Shown in pieces: positions 13,666 through 21,295 of a stretch of 25,138 nucleotides of DNA. A program made the position numbers and the translations under genes. This DNA comes from a virus: positions 1 to 25,138 of the IMG/VR virus record IMGVR_UViG_3300045806_000099; one strand, given 5' to 3'. The notes below the pieces were generated by a model, which was not told the DNA's origin, did no database searches, and worked only from the letters and a program-made list of their open reading frames with translations. How positions within the stretch are numbered: position 1 is the stretch's first letter; each line of letters opens with the position of its first letter.

Positions 13666-13872
13666 ATGAGTGACACAGCAAAGCTCCAAGGCCCGCGCAA
13701 CGCCAGCAGCGTGTCTGCCGGCGGCGAGGAATACGCCGTCGAGGATGGCATCGTCGAAGTGCCGGTCGAGCACGTCGCCAAGCTCGCCTCGCATGGATTC
13801 TTTCCGTATGTAGAGCCGGAGACCCCGAAGCAGACCAAGCTCAGCCTGGCCAAGAAGGCCGAGACCGAGTAA
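13666..13872 (+). CDS. Small head-associated protein (68 aa)
   Basis: ATG 13666 has the ribosome site GAGGGAGG. The protein contains GGEEYAVEDGIVEVPVEHVA and LASHGFFPYVEPE, a short beta-rich pattern often encoded directly after major capsid genes, followed by a lysine-rich tail (KQTKLSLAKKAETE). It is probably a small virion or head-completion protein. Family identity is from context and pattern only. Confidence 0.7.
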   Translation: MSDTAKLQGPRNASSVSAGGEEYAVEDGIVEVPVEHVAKLASHGFFPYVEPETPKQTKLSLAKKAETE

Positions 13873-13878
13873 GCGATC

Positions 13879-14547
13879 ATGGCCGGGCCGAACCTCGCTT
13901 CTGCAGCCTCCGGTGGTACCGGGCCGCAGGCGTTCGACCTGACCAGCCTGGCCAACCTGAAGGCCTACATTTTTGCCAGCTCTCCGAACGCGCCCTCTGC
14001 CAGCGACGCGCTCCTGCAGCGCATGCTGTCGTCTGCCAGCCAGATGATCCAGGACTACCTGGGCTACGACGTAGGCCGCGGGCAGATGCTGGCGGCCACG
14101 AGCTACACCGAGACGCGCGACAGCATCGACGATGGCATGGGCTGGCCTTCCAATTGGGTCTACGCCATCCCCGTGCGCTGGTCTCCCTTGGTGAGCGTAT
14201 CGGCGGTGTCCATCGACGGCGTGACCATTCCCAGTGGCGGTGACGCAGTCAAAAACCCGGGCTATTTCATCGACGCCCAGGACGCGGTCCAGATTTACGT
14301 GTCCGGGTACCGACCGATCCCGCGGGGCAGGAAGAACGTCATCGTCTCCTACGTGGGCGGCTATTCGGCAATCCCCTACGACATCGAGCAGGCGTGCATC
14401 GAGACCGTGGCGCTCCGATACAAGGAGCTGGACCGCATCGGGCTGCGCAGCCAGGCCATGGCCGGCGAGACCACCTCCTACAACCTGGTGGCGATGCCAG
14501 ACTCGGTAAAGATGGCCATCAACGCCTACCGCCGAGTGGTGATCTGA
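13879..14547 (+). CDS. Head-tail connector, gp6-like (222 aa)
   Basis: The N-terminal helices (LTSLANLKAYIF, then LLQRMLSSASQMIQDYLGYD) and the middle beta part (IPVRWSPLVSVSAVSIDGV) lead into VIVSYVGGYSAIPYDIEQACIE, a hallmark of HK97 gp6-type and related DNA-connector adaptor proteins. The protein would form the ring under the portal. ATG 13879 lies 6 bp after the previous gene. The next gene overlaps the stop by one base (TGATG). Confidence 0.85.
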   Translation: MAGPNLASAASGGTGPQAFDLTSLANLKAYIFASSPNAPSASDALLQRMLSSASQMIQDYLGYDVGRGQMLAATSYTETRDSIDDGMGWPSNWVYAIPVRWSPLVSVSAVSIDGVTIPSGGDAVKNPGYFIDAQDAVQIYVSGYRPIPRGRKNVIVSYVGGYSAIPYDIEQACIETVALRYKELDRIGLRSQAMAGETTSYNLVAMPDSVKMAINAYRRVVI

Positions 14548-15029
14548 TGATCGAGTTCACCTCCGAGGTGACCGGCGACGCCCAAGTGGCGGCACGCTTG
14601 CGCGCAGCACCATCCAAGGTGAAGCAGGCGGTGCGCCGCGCCGTGAACATGAGCGCCGCTGACGTTTTGGAGGGCGCCAAGGCCAAGGTCTCCGATGACG
14701 TGCTGAACGTGAGAAGCGGCCGGTTGCGCCGCTCCTTGCACTTCACGCCTGGCGGGGATGAGACGAACCCGGAGGCATCAGTCGGCACAAACGTCGAATA
14801 TGCGGCAATCCACGAGTTCGGCGGCACCACCAAACCCCACATCATCGAGGCAGTCAACGGAAAGACGCTGGCGTTCATGGGCAAGGGCGGCAAGATGGTA
14901 TTTCGCGCCCTGGTGCACCACCCGGGCAGCGTGATGCCGGAGCGCTCATTCCTGCGCAGTGCGCTCGCCGAGCGCGCCGATTCGGTAAAGCAGCGCATTG
15001 CGGACGCGGTCGGGGAGGGCATAGCGTGA
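14547..15029 (+). CDS. Head-tail joining/tail-completion protein, HK97 gp10-like (160 aa)
   Basis: The protein starts MIEFTSEVTGDAQVAARLRA and contains VRSGRLRRSLHFTPGG, GTNVEYAAIHEFGG and the C-terminal MPERSFLRSALAERADSVKQ. This is the typical pattern of HK97 gp10-type proteins (Y.A..hEFGg and P.rpFL). It sits between the connector and the tail terminator, as expected. The start shares one base with the previous stop. The extension upstream to 14394 is a shadow. Confidence 0.88.
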   Translation: MIEFTSEVTGDAQVAARLRAAPSKVKQAVRRAVNMSAADVLEGAKAKVSDDVLNVRSGRLRRSLHFTPGGDETNPEASVGTNVEYAAIHEFGGTTKPHIIEAVNGKTLAFMGKGGKMVFRALVHHPGSVMPERSFLRSALAERADSVKQRIADAVGEGIA

Positions 15030-15190
15030 GCCTTGCCGATGTCCTGGTCGCCATTGCCGGCGCGTTCTTTGCTATCGCCGTGTGGGCGTCTTTGCGCGTA
15101 CACAGCGCTGAATCGGACCGGCAGCATCGCCAGGATGAGCGCATGCGGCGGCGCGAACGCCAGAGCGGTGGCGTCGATGACAACCTCTGA
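15026..15190 (+). CDS. Small single-pass membrane protein (54 aa, GTG start)
   Basis: GTG overlaps the previous stop as GTGA and the frame ends 2 bp before the next ATG. The N terminus (LADVLVAIAGAFFAIAVWAS) is one hydrophobic helix of about 20 residues, followed by a highly charged tail (DRQHRQDERMRRRERQ). The positive-inside rule would place the tail in the cytoplasm. No family is recognised. A membrane protein among virion-assembly genes could act on the host, but no function can be shown. Confidence 0.65.
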   Translation: MSLADVLVAIAGAFFAIAVWASLRVHSAESDRQHRQDERMRRRERQSGGVDDNL

Positions 15191-15192
15191 CC

Positions 15193-15660
15193 ATGCAGCT
15201 CAACCGCGAACCGATCTGGGCAGCGTTCTTCGCGTTGCTCTTCCCCGCCCTCACGCAGGGATCGGGCGGACCATTTATCTCGGTATCGCGGCGCGCGCGC
15301 AACTACACCCAGGTGACGCCGGTGGAGCAGCCGGCGCTGTACCTGATCGAGCGCCGCGAGACGGCCAGCGCGAAAAACCGCGGCTTGCCCACGATATGGC
15401 ACCTGCACGGCGAGATTTACATCTACGCCAGGAACGAGCTCAACCAAGTGGCCGCGGGATCGGGCGGCGGCCAAGTGCTCAACCCACTGATCGATGCGGT
15501 CGAGGGGGCGATCAACCCCGGGACCGTGCCAGGAATGATCCAGACGCTCGGGGGGCTTGTCTCCCGGGCATTTATTGACGGTGACGTTCAGGTCGACGAG
15601 GGCAACCTCGACAACCAGGCCGTAGCCATTATCCCGATCCACATCATCGGGCCTGTGTAA
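15193..15660 (+). CDS. Tail terminator-like protein (155 aa)
   Basis: The pattern MQLNREPIWAAFFALLFPAL, then VSRRARNYTQVTPVEQPALY, LPTIWHLHGEIYIYARNELN and AIIPIHIIGPV is common in siphovirus genomes directly before the tail tube gene. The mixed alpha-beta layout fits gpU-type tail terminator proteins that cap the tube. Gene order supports this role. There are no odd features. Confidence 0.8.
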   Translation: MQLNREPIWAAFFALLFPALTQGSGGPFISVSRRARNYTQVTPVEQPALYLIERRETASAKNRGLPTIWHLHGEIYIYARNELNQVAAGSGGGQVLNPLIDAVEGAINPGTVPGMIQTLGGLVSRAFIDGDVQVDEGNLDNQAVAIIPIHIIGPV

Positions 15661-15672
15661 AGGAGCGTCACC

Positions 15673-16416
15673 ATGTTGTTCGCCTTCGGATCTGGAAAGC
15701 TGGTAGCCACCCCCACTGGGGTCGCCAACCCGACGCCGCGCGATTTCGGCATTCTGCAGGACTGCTCGATCGACTTCGATGCGCCGGTCAAGGAGCTGGT
15801 CGGCACGTACCAGTTCCCGGTCGCGGTCGCGCGTGGCAAGGGCAAGATCATGGGCAAAGCGAAGTTCGCCAGCATCGACTTGGGCGTCTACAACGACCTT
15901 TTCTATGGCGGCACTATCACCACGGGCGAGACTCTGATGGCGGCCAACGAGTCTCACGCCATTCCGACCACGCCCTACCAGGTGACGATTGCCCCGCCCA
16001 GCGCCGGCGTTTTCGTGGCGGACCAGGGCGTCTTTGACGCCAGCCTTGGCAAGTTCATGTCGAACGTGACCACGCCCTCAGCGGCCGACCAGTACAGCGT
16101 AAACGCTTCGACCGGCGTCTACACCTTCTATTCGGCGGACACCGCCAAGACGGTCTACATCAGCTACACCTACAGCGTTGCCGCTTCGGGTCGCACGATG
16201 GTCATGACCAACAACTTGCTAGGCGTGCAGCCAACTTTCTCGATCATCCTCTCTCAGCCCTACAACAGCGGTGCACTGGTCCTGAAGCTCAACCAGTGCA
16301 TCGCCAGCAAGATGGGGTTTGCGACCAAGTTGGAAGATTTCCAGATCCCGGATTTTGGCTTTTCCGCTTTCGCTGACGCAGCCAACAACATCGGGACCAT
16401 CAGCACGACCCTGTAG
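15673..16416 (+). CDS. Major tail tube protein (247 aa)
   Basis: The protein starts MLFAFGSGKLVATPTGVANP and is beta-rich throughout (QDCSIDFDAPVKELVGTYQF, KIMGKAKFASIDLGVYNDLF). A middle segment (VFDASLGKFMSNVTTPSAAD) and its following strands fit a tube subunit of the kind placed before the tail-assembly chaperones. The C-terminal part KLEDFQIPDFGFSAFADAAN is typical for this type. A ribosome site (AAAGGAG) precedes the start. Confidence 0.85.
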   Translation: MLFAFGSGKLVATPTGVANPTPRDFGILQDCSIDFDAPVKELVGTYQFPVAVARGKGKIMGKAKFASIDLGVYNDLFYGGTITTGETLMAANESHAIPTTPYQVTIAPPSAGVFVADQGVFDASLGKFMSNVTTPSAADQYSVNASTGVYTFYSADTAKTVYISYTYSVAASGRTMVMTNNLLGVQPTFSIILSQPYNSGALVLKLNQCIASKMGFATKLEDFQIPDFGFSAFADAANNIGTISTTL

Positions 16417-16454
16417 GGCAGCAGGGGCAACGCAACAGGGGGAGGGGGTAGGCA

Positions 16455-16760
16455 ATGGCAGCAGAGAAGGCGAAGTTTCCGGGCACGCCGATCGATGTGG
16501 GCGGCGACATCGGGGTGGTGATCGTGCCAGCCCTGTCGCTTGCCCAGCTCGAGGAGTTGCAGGAAAAGGAAAAGCAGGATCCGCCGGTGCGCGTGAGCAA
16601 GCAGGAGGTCGTCAAGATGGCTCTCTCCCGCAACTACCCGCCCTTCGACGAGGGGAAGTGGCGCACGCACATGGATCTCAACCTCATGGGCCGCATGTAC
16701 GACGCCGCGATGGGCAACTCCGGCTTGGCTCCCACGCGGGAGACGCCGCCGGGAAACTGA
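16455..16760 (+). CDS. Tail assembly chaperone, G-type (101 aa)
   Basis: ATG 16455 follows a G-rich ribosome site (GGGGGAGGGGG). The small helical protein (VIVPALSLAQLEELQEKEKQ, then FDEGKWRTHMDLNLMGRMYD) lies between tube and tape-measure genes, the invariant place of gpG. Its stop codon directly follows a GGGAAAC slippery heptamer, and the downstream -1 frame is open to 17065. It helps the tape measure protein stay soluble and organise tube assembly. Confidence 0.85.
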   Translation: MAAEKAKFPGTPIDVGGDIGVVIVPALSLAQLEELQEKEKQDPPVRVSKQEVVKMALSRNYPPFDEGKWRTHMDLNLMGRMYDAAMGNSGLAPTRETPPGN

Positions 16761-17065
16761 GCGGCCACCAGCGGCCTATGAACTGGCGATGGCTTATCAA
16801 TCACATCGCCACCGGCCTTGGCCGGTTGCCGCGCGAGGTGGCCGAAGAAATGGACTGGCCCGAAGCGAAGAAGCTGATGCGCTATTGGCTTGAATTCCCG
16901 CCGCCGCACGTCTTGCTGCGCCGCCTCGCCATCGTCCAGACCAAGTTCGAGCCCAAGGCGACCGATGACTCCGTTGCCCAATCCAACGACGTCGGCACGC
17001 CAGAGCAACTGCTGGCGATGTTCGGCGGCGGCGGCGGAACTATTCGCGCGCAGGATATGAGGTAG
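16455..17065 (+). CDS. Tail assembly chaperone GT fusion made by -1 frameshift (203 aa)
   Basis: After the slip at 16751-16757 translation would continue from codon 16757 (L S G H Q R P M N W R W) for 102 more residues to the stop at 17063-17065. The T part has a helical region (LPREVAEEMDWPEAKKLMRY) and a glycine run (FGGGGG) before the end. An internal ATG at 16778 has no convincing ribosome site, which favours frameshifting over separate initiation. The GT form recruits the tape measure protein encoded 3 bp downstream, while G coats it. The fraction of frameshifting cannot be read from sequence. Confidence 0.82.
16751..16757 (+). promoter_or_regulatory. -1 programmed ribosomal frameshift site
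   Basis: GGGAAAC is read as G GGA AAC in the G frame and is directly followed by TGA. This is a canonical X XXY YYZ heptamer, one base different from the lambda G/T site GGGAAAG. A slip by one base continues in the open T frame. Confidence 0.85.
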
Positions 17066-17068
17066 GCA

Positions 17069-19369
17069 ATGTCTGATGACACCGTCGAAGTAAAGATCAA
17101 GGCCTCCGCCGAGCAATTCGAATCGGGGATGGAGCATGCCGCTGAGGCGACCGAGTCGAGCGTCGCCCAGATCAAGGAACACCTGGAGGGGCTTCACGAG
17201 CAGACCGAAAAGCTCCAAGAAGGATTCGAGCGCCTTTTCGCGCTCATCACCACCGGCGGAGCCTTTGCCGAGGCAATAGAGAAAACCAACGAGTGGGCAG
17301 AATCGGTCGAACACCTGTCCCACCAGATGGGCGTCACCGGCGATCAGGCCGCGACGTTCATCGAATCCTTCAAGCTCACCGGCCAAAGCACCGCCGATGC
17401 CGAGCAGGCGCTCAATTCGATGCAGCGCCAGCTCCACAGCAACGAGCAAGCATGGAACGACATGGGGATTGCCACGCGCGATTCCCAGGGCAACTTCAAG
17501 GACATGAACACCCTGTTCGAGGAGTCGCTATCGAAGATCCGCGAGTACAAGGAAGGGCAAGACCAGGCCAGCGCTGCCGCTGAGCTATTTGGCGCGCGCG
17601 GCGCCAAGCAGGTGGTCGATTACCTGAAGATCACGCCGGCCGTCACCGCCGAGGCTACCGCGGCGATTCGTGGTCTGAACCTGGAGACTGGGGAGGGTAC
17701 CGCGCAGGCGCTGGCCAAGTGGAACGAGGCCACTGGCTTGGCCAACGCTGCCATGACCAAGCTTTCCCAGGTGGTTGGCAACGATGTGATGCCGGTCTTC
17801 GAAGACCTGATGAAAGATTTCACCGAGGCGGTCAAGACGCATCTGCCGGAGCTCGAGGCGGGCGCGAAGCTCGCCGCATCCGGCCTGCTGGTCTTGGTCG
17901 ACAGTGGTGATTTTGTCATCGACATCTTCAAGATGATCGGCAAGGTCATCGGGGACACCCTGGGCGCCATTAGCGTCTCGCTCACGAAGATTGGCCAGGG
18001 CGACCTCTCTGGCGCCTGGGCCGCCATGCAGGAGGGCACCGACCAGGTCAGCTCCGACTGGCAGGCGATGAACGACGAGATCGACGCCGACGACCAGAAG
18101 GTCTACGACAAGATCAAAGCGCTGTGGTCTGACGACCCGCACAAGCCCGAAGGCGGCGGCGAGGAAGGCGGCGACGGGCCCAAGGGCGGCAAATCCTTCC
18201 ACAAGGCCGCCCCGCCCACCGACGAGCTGAAGGAAGCCACCGACGCCTTCAATCAGATGAAGCTCGCGCGCGAGGCCGCCTTGGATCCGGTCACTGGAGC
18301 TGAGGAAGTTGCGTTCTGGCAGCGCGTCGAGGCCTCCGCTAAGGAATACGGTTTCACCCAGGAGCAGATCGCCCAGGTGCGAAAGAACATCATGCAGGGC
18401 ATGGCAAACGACGCCAAGGAAGAGGAAGCGGCGGAGATTGCGGCGGAGCAGGCCGAACTGGACGCCGCAACCGCCAAGATCAAGGTCCAGGCCGACGCCT
18501 CGAAGGCAGCCGTGCAGGAAGCGCAGCAGCAAAGCCAGATGCGCACCGCGCTGGGTTCACAGACCCGATCGGAAGAGTTGGCCAACGAGATGACCTTCGC
18601 GCAGATGCGTGGCCAGATCGAGGCTCAGCAGTTCCAGAAGCTGGCCGATCTCTATGCCGACGACGAGAAGAAGCAGGCCGAATACCTCCTGGCCAAGCAA
18701 AAAGCCGAGGAAAAGTCCCAGCAGGATATTGCCAAGCTGCAGATCCAGGCAGCTCAGCAGTCGGCGGCGGTGTACGAAAAGGCCGCCCAGGGCCTGACCG
18801 CGGACTTCACCAAGGCGTTCGATGGGCTCATCAAGGGCACGGAAAACTGGAACCAGGCGGGAAGGAAGCTGGAAACCGATCTGGCCGACACCGCGATCAG
18901 CGCCATCGAGAAGACCACGGCCAAGTTCATCGGCGACCAGCTGCTCAAGATGGTGATAGGTAAGACGACGCACGAGTCTCAAGTCCAGCAGGATGCAGGT
19001 GAGGCCGCGGCGGGTGCGTACAAGGCCACAGTGGGCATCCCCTTCGTCGGCCCGGTGCTGGCGCCAGCAGCCGCGGCCACCGCCTACGTGGCGGTCATGG
19101 CTTTCGCTGAGCAGGGGTTTGATGTGCCGGCCGGTGAAAACCCGATCACCCAGCTCCACCAGCGCGAGATGGTGCTGCCGCAAGAGCATGCGGACACGAT
19201 ACGGAACATGGCCGGCGGTGGCGGTGGCGGCGGTGGAGGATCTACCTTCCACATCCACGCCCAGGACTCGCAGGACGTCGCCAAATTCCTGGCACGCAAC
19301 GGACGCGACGTGGCCAAGGTGGTCGCAGGGCAGATCAGCGGCGCGCACTTCCGGGGCAAATTCCTGTGA
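17069..19369 (+). CDS. Tail tape measure protein (766 aa)
   Basis: A long helical protein following G/GT. The N-terminal region is coiled-coil (EQFESGMEHAAEATESSVAQ and onward). The centre has a hydrophobic stretch (about residues 270-315, GLLVLVDSGDFVIDIFKMIG) that may be the membrane-active segment. A Glu/Gly-rich spacer (GGGEEGGDGPKGGK near 365-378) and a long Ala/Gln/Glu helical region follow. The C-terminal part holds a glycine run before STFHIHAQDSQDVAKFLARN. At roughly 0.15 nm per residue, 766 residues would predict a tail near 115 nm. The end overlaps the next GTG start (GTGA). Confidence 0.92.
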   Translation: MSDDTVEVKIKASAEQFESGMEHAAEATESSVAQIKEHLEGLHEQTEKLQEGFERLFALITTGGAFAEAIEKTNEWAESVEHLSHQMGVTGDQAATFIESFKLTGQSTADAEQALNSMQRQLHSNEQAWNDMGIATRDSQGNFKDMNTLFEESLSKIREYKEGQDQASAAAELFGARGAKQVVDYLKITPAVTAEATAAIRGLNLETGEGTAQALAKWNEATGLANAAMTKLSQVVGNDVMPVFEDLMKDFTEAVKTHLPELEAGAKLAASGLLVLVDSGDFVIDIFKMIGKVIGDTLGAISVSLTKIGQGDLSGAWAAMQEGTDQVSSDWQAMNDEIDADDQKVYDKIKALWSDDPHKPEGGGEEGGDGPKGGKSFHKAAPPTDELKEATDAFNQMKLAREAALDPVTGAEEVAFWQRVEASAKEYGFTQEQIAQVRKNIMQGMANDAKEEEAAEIAAEQAELDAATAKIKVQADASKAAVQEAQQQSQMRTALGSQTRSEELANEMTFAQMRGQIEAQQFQKLADLYADDEKKQAEYLLAKQKAEEKSQQDIAKLQIQAAQQSAAVYEKAAQGLTADFTKAFDGLIKGTENWNQAGRKLETDLADTAISAIEKTTAKFIGDQLLKMVIGKTTHESQVQQDAGEAAAGAYKATVGIPFVGPVLAPAAAATAYVAVMAFAEQGFDVPAGENPITQLHQREMVLPQEHADTIRNMAGGGGGGGGGSTFHIHAQDSQDVAKFLARNGRDVAKVVAGQISGAHFRGKFL

Positions 19370-19965
19370 GTAACCAGGTCTTCCCCAACCTCCTCGGGCT
19401 GGACATCCAGACCAAGTGGACGCCGCGTTTTTTGTCGCTCAGCCAGGTGGCGGTCTCCGGTGCCGAGCAGCGCATCGCCCTGCGCCAGTACCCGATCTAT
19501 GACATCAGCCTCAAATTCGAGATGCTGCGCTCGGCCGCCGCCTATGCCGAGCTGCAAAACCTGATGGGCTTCATCATGCAGCGCCAAGGGAGCTTCGATT
19601 CGTTCCTGTGGACCAATCCCGAAGACAACACGGCAACGGCGCAGGGCATCGGCATCGGCAACGGTTCGAACACCGTATTCCAGCTCAATCGAGCGTGGGG
19701 CGGATTCGTCGAGCCAGTGATGAATCTCAACACGATCACCGACGTGCAAGTCTCGGGCGTTTCTGTGTCCTACACCTTGGGCGCGCTTGGCGTTGTCACC
19801 CTGGCCACCGCGCCGGCGGCATCCGCGCCGGTCACCTGGGACGGAACCTACTACTACCGATGCCGCTTCGCCGATGACGCCATCGAGTTCGAGCGCTTCC
19901 TGTGGCAATACTGGCAGGCGGGCAAGGTAGACATGATCGGCTGCCTGGGGAACAAAATCCCATGA
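19366..19965 (+). CDS. Distal tail protein, DUF2460-like (199 aa)
   Basis: GTG 19366 overlaps the tape-measure stop. The protein starts VFPNLLGLDIQTKWTPRF and includes IYDISLKFEMLRSAAAYAEL, NLMGFIMQRQGSFDSFLWTN and the C-terminal AIEFERFLWQYWQAGKVDMI. This is the pattern of the DUF2460 family encoded directly after tape-measure genes in lambdoid and gene-transfer-agent tails. It probably forms the distal tail hub ring. The next gene overlaps by ATGA. Confidence 0.85.
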   Translation: MSNQVFPNLLGLDIQTKWTPRFLSLSQVAVSGAEQRIALRQYPIYDISLKFEMLRSAAAYAELQNLMGFIMQRQGSFDSFLWTNPEDNTATAQGIGIGNGSNTVFQLNRAWGGFVEPVMNLNTITDVQVSGVSVSYTLGALGVVTLATAPAASAPVTWDGTYYYRCRFADDAIEFERFLWQYWQAGKVDMIGCLGNKIP

Positions 19966-20876
19966 GGAAGGTGATCGACAACAGCGGAGTGACGGCTGGC
20001 ACCACCCAGGCCATGCTCGACTCAATGACGCCGTTCGCCCGGATCGATCTTGTGACGTTCCAGCTCACCGCAGGCCCCGTGGTGCGCTTTGCGGCCTTCG
20101 ATTGGCCTATCACCTATGCCGGCAACGTCTTTTCCAACAGCGGCCCGCAATTCTTGCGCGAAGGGGTCAAGCACAAGCGCGGGGTCGATGTGGACGAGAT
20201 GACCCTGCAGCTCCTGGCTACCGAGTCCAACACAGTGATCGGCTCCATGGGCTGGGCAACGGCTGCGCGCGAGGGCGTTCTGGATGGGGCGCTCTTTTCC
20301 CTTGATCTTGCCTTTTTCAAGGTGCCGTTTTCCAATACCGGCAACGCGCCATCGCCCACCGGCTTCATGAACTGGTTCTCTGGGTATGTCGACGAGATCA
20401 CCAGCATCGACCCGCCGACCATCGAGATGAAGATCAAGAGCGACATGGGTCGCTTGGCCATCGAGATGCCGCGCAACTGCTACCAGCTCACGTGCGTGAA
20501 CACGCTCTTCGACTGCGGCTGCACCCTGAACCAATCGAGCTATGCGATTACCGGCACCGTGGTGGGCGTGCAGTCCAACGGCGACATCAGCGTCACCCTG
20601 TCAGCAGGCGGACTAGCCGCGAACTACTTCAGCCTTGGCTCGCTCTATTGGGCAACCGGAGCCAACGCCGGGGTCGTGCGGGGCATCAAGTACAGCGCCA
20701 CCGGCGGCACGTACATCGCTTTTTACCAGCCCACGCCGATGCCGATTCAGACCGGCGACACCTTCACCGTGTATCCCGGCTGCGATAAGACGCAAGCGAC
20801 CTGCACGAGCAAATTCGGCAACGTGATCAACTTTCGGGGCACGCCATTTGTGCCAACGCCCGAGGTTGTCCTGTGA
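19962..20876 (+). CDS. Tail hub protein, DUF2163/BR0599-like (304 aa)
   Basis: ATG 19962 overlaps the previous stop as ATGA, which is preferred over the extension to 19902. The N-terminal part (FARIDLVTFQLTAGPVVRFA, then FDWPITYAGNVF) and the central VDEITSIDPPTIEMKIKSDM are typical of the DUF2163 tail family. The C-terminal half carries CVNTLFDCGCTLN and YPGCDKTQATCTSKFGNVIN, where conserved cysteines may bind a metal such as an iron-sulfur cluster, as known for the lambda gpL-type protein. The order DUF2460, DUF2163, NlpC/P60, tip is conserved in this tail type. Confidence 0.88.
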   Translation: MRKVIDNSGVTAGTTQAMLDSMTPFARIDLVTFQLTAGPVVRFAAFDWPITYAGNVFSNSGPQFLREGVKHKRGVDVDEMTLQLLATESNTVIGSMGWATAAREGVLDGALFSLDLAFFKVPFSNTGNAPSPTGFMNWFSGYVDEITSIDPPTIEMKIKSDMGRLAIEMPRNCYQLTCVNTLFDCGCTLNQSSYAITGTVVGVQSNGDISVTLSAGGLAANYFSLGSLYWATGANAGVVRGIKYSATGGTYIAFYQPTPMPIQTGDTFTVYPGCDKTQATCTSKFGNVINFRGTPFVPTPEVVL

Positions 20877-21295
20877 CGCATCCGGCGGTTGTGGAGGCCA
20901 TGACCTGGCTGGGCACCCCCTGGCACCACGCCGCGCGCTTGAAAGGCGCAGGCGTCGATTGCGCCATGTTCCTGGCCGAGGTCTACGAGCGCGCGGGCCT
21001 CATCCCGCACGTCGAGGTGGAACCCTACCCGCGCGACTGGCACCTGCACCGGGGCGAAGAGCGCTTCATGGGCTGGGTGGAAAAGTTTGGCAGCAAGGTG
21101 GAGGAGGGCGATCCGCAGCCCGGCGACGTTGTCCTCTTCAAGTACGGCCGGTGCGTCTCGCATGGCGCCATCGTCGTTGAGTGGCCCGGGAGCATTGTCC
21201 ACGCCTACATGCTGGCCCGGTGCGTGACGCTCACCCGGTCCGATGACGGCGACCTGGCTGGGCGCTTTGCCGGCGCTTGGAGAATTGCCCCGTGA
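20873..21295 (+). CDS. NlpC/P60-type tail peptidase (140 aa)
   Basis: The GTG start overlaps the previous stop (GTGA). Catalytic residues are visible: Cys30 in [12 protein letters not shown], His97 in CVSHGAIVV and His110 in SIVHAYM, in the NlpC/P60 order. The entry motif [19 protein letters not shown] is typical. The enzyme would cut peptidoglycan stem peptides locally during DNA injection as part of the tail tip. Its gene lies between the DUF2163 protein and the giant tip protein, the place of lambda gpK. All catalytic residues are present. Confidence 0.9.
   Translation: MTHPAVVEAMTWLGTPWHHAARLKGAGVDCAMFLAEVYERAGLIPHVEVEPYPRDWHLHRGEERFMGWVEKFGSKVEEGDPQPGDVVLFKYGRCVSHGAIVVEWPGSIVHAYMLARCVTLTRSDDGDLAGRFAGAWRIAP

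Noticed and set aside
11825-13681. 618-aa open frame on the minus strand opposite the capsid gene
   Set aside because: Same cause: codon bias keeps the antisense frame free of stops. The Arg/Gly/Val-rich composition is typical of a shadow.
16778-17065. T chaperone as a separately started gene
   Set aside because: No convincing ribosome site precedes the ATG at 16778, while a canonical slippery heptamer joins it to G in the right phase.
19201-19250. Glycine-run DNA in the tape measure gene as a regulatory repeat
   Set aside because: It is ordinary low-complexity GGC/GGT coding for a flexible linker.
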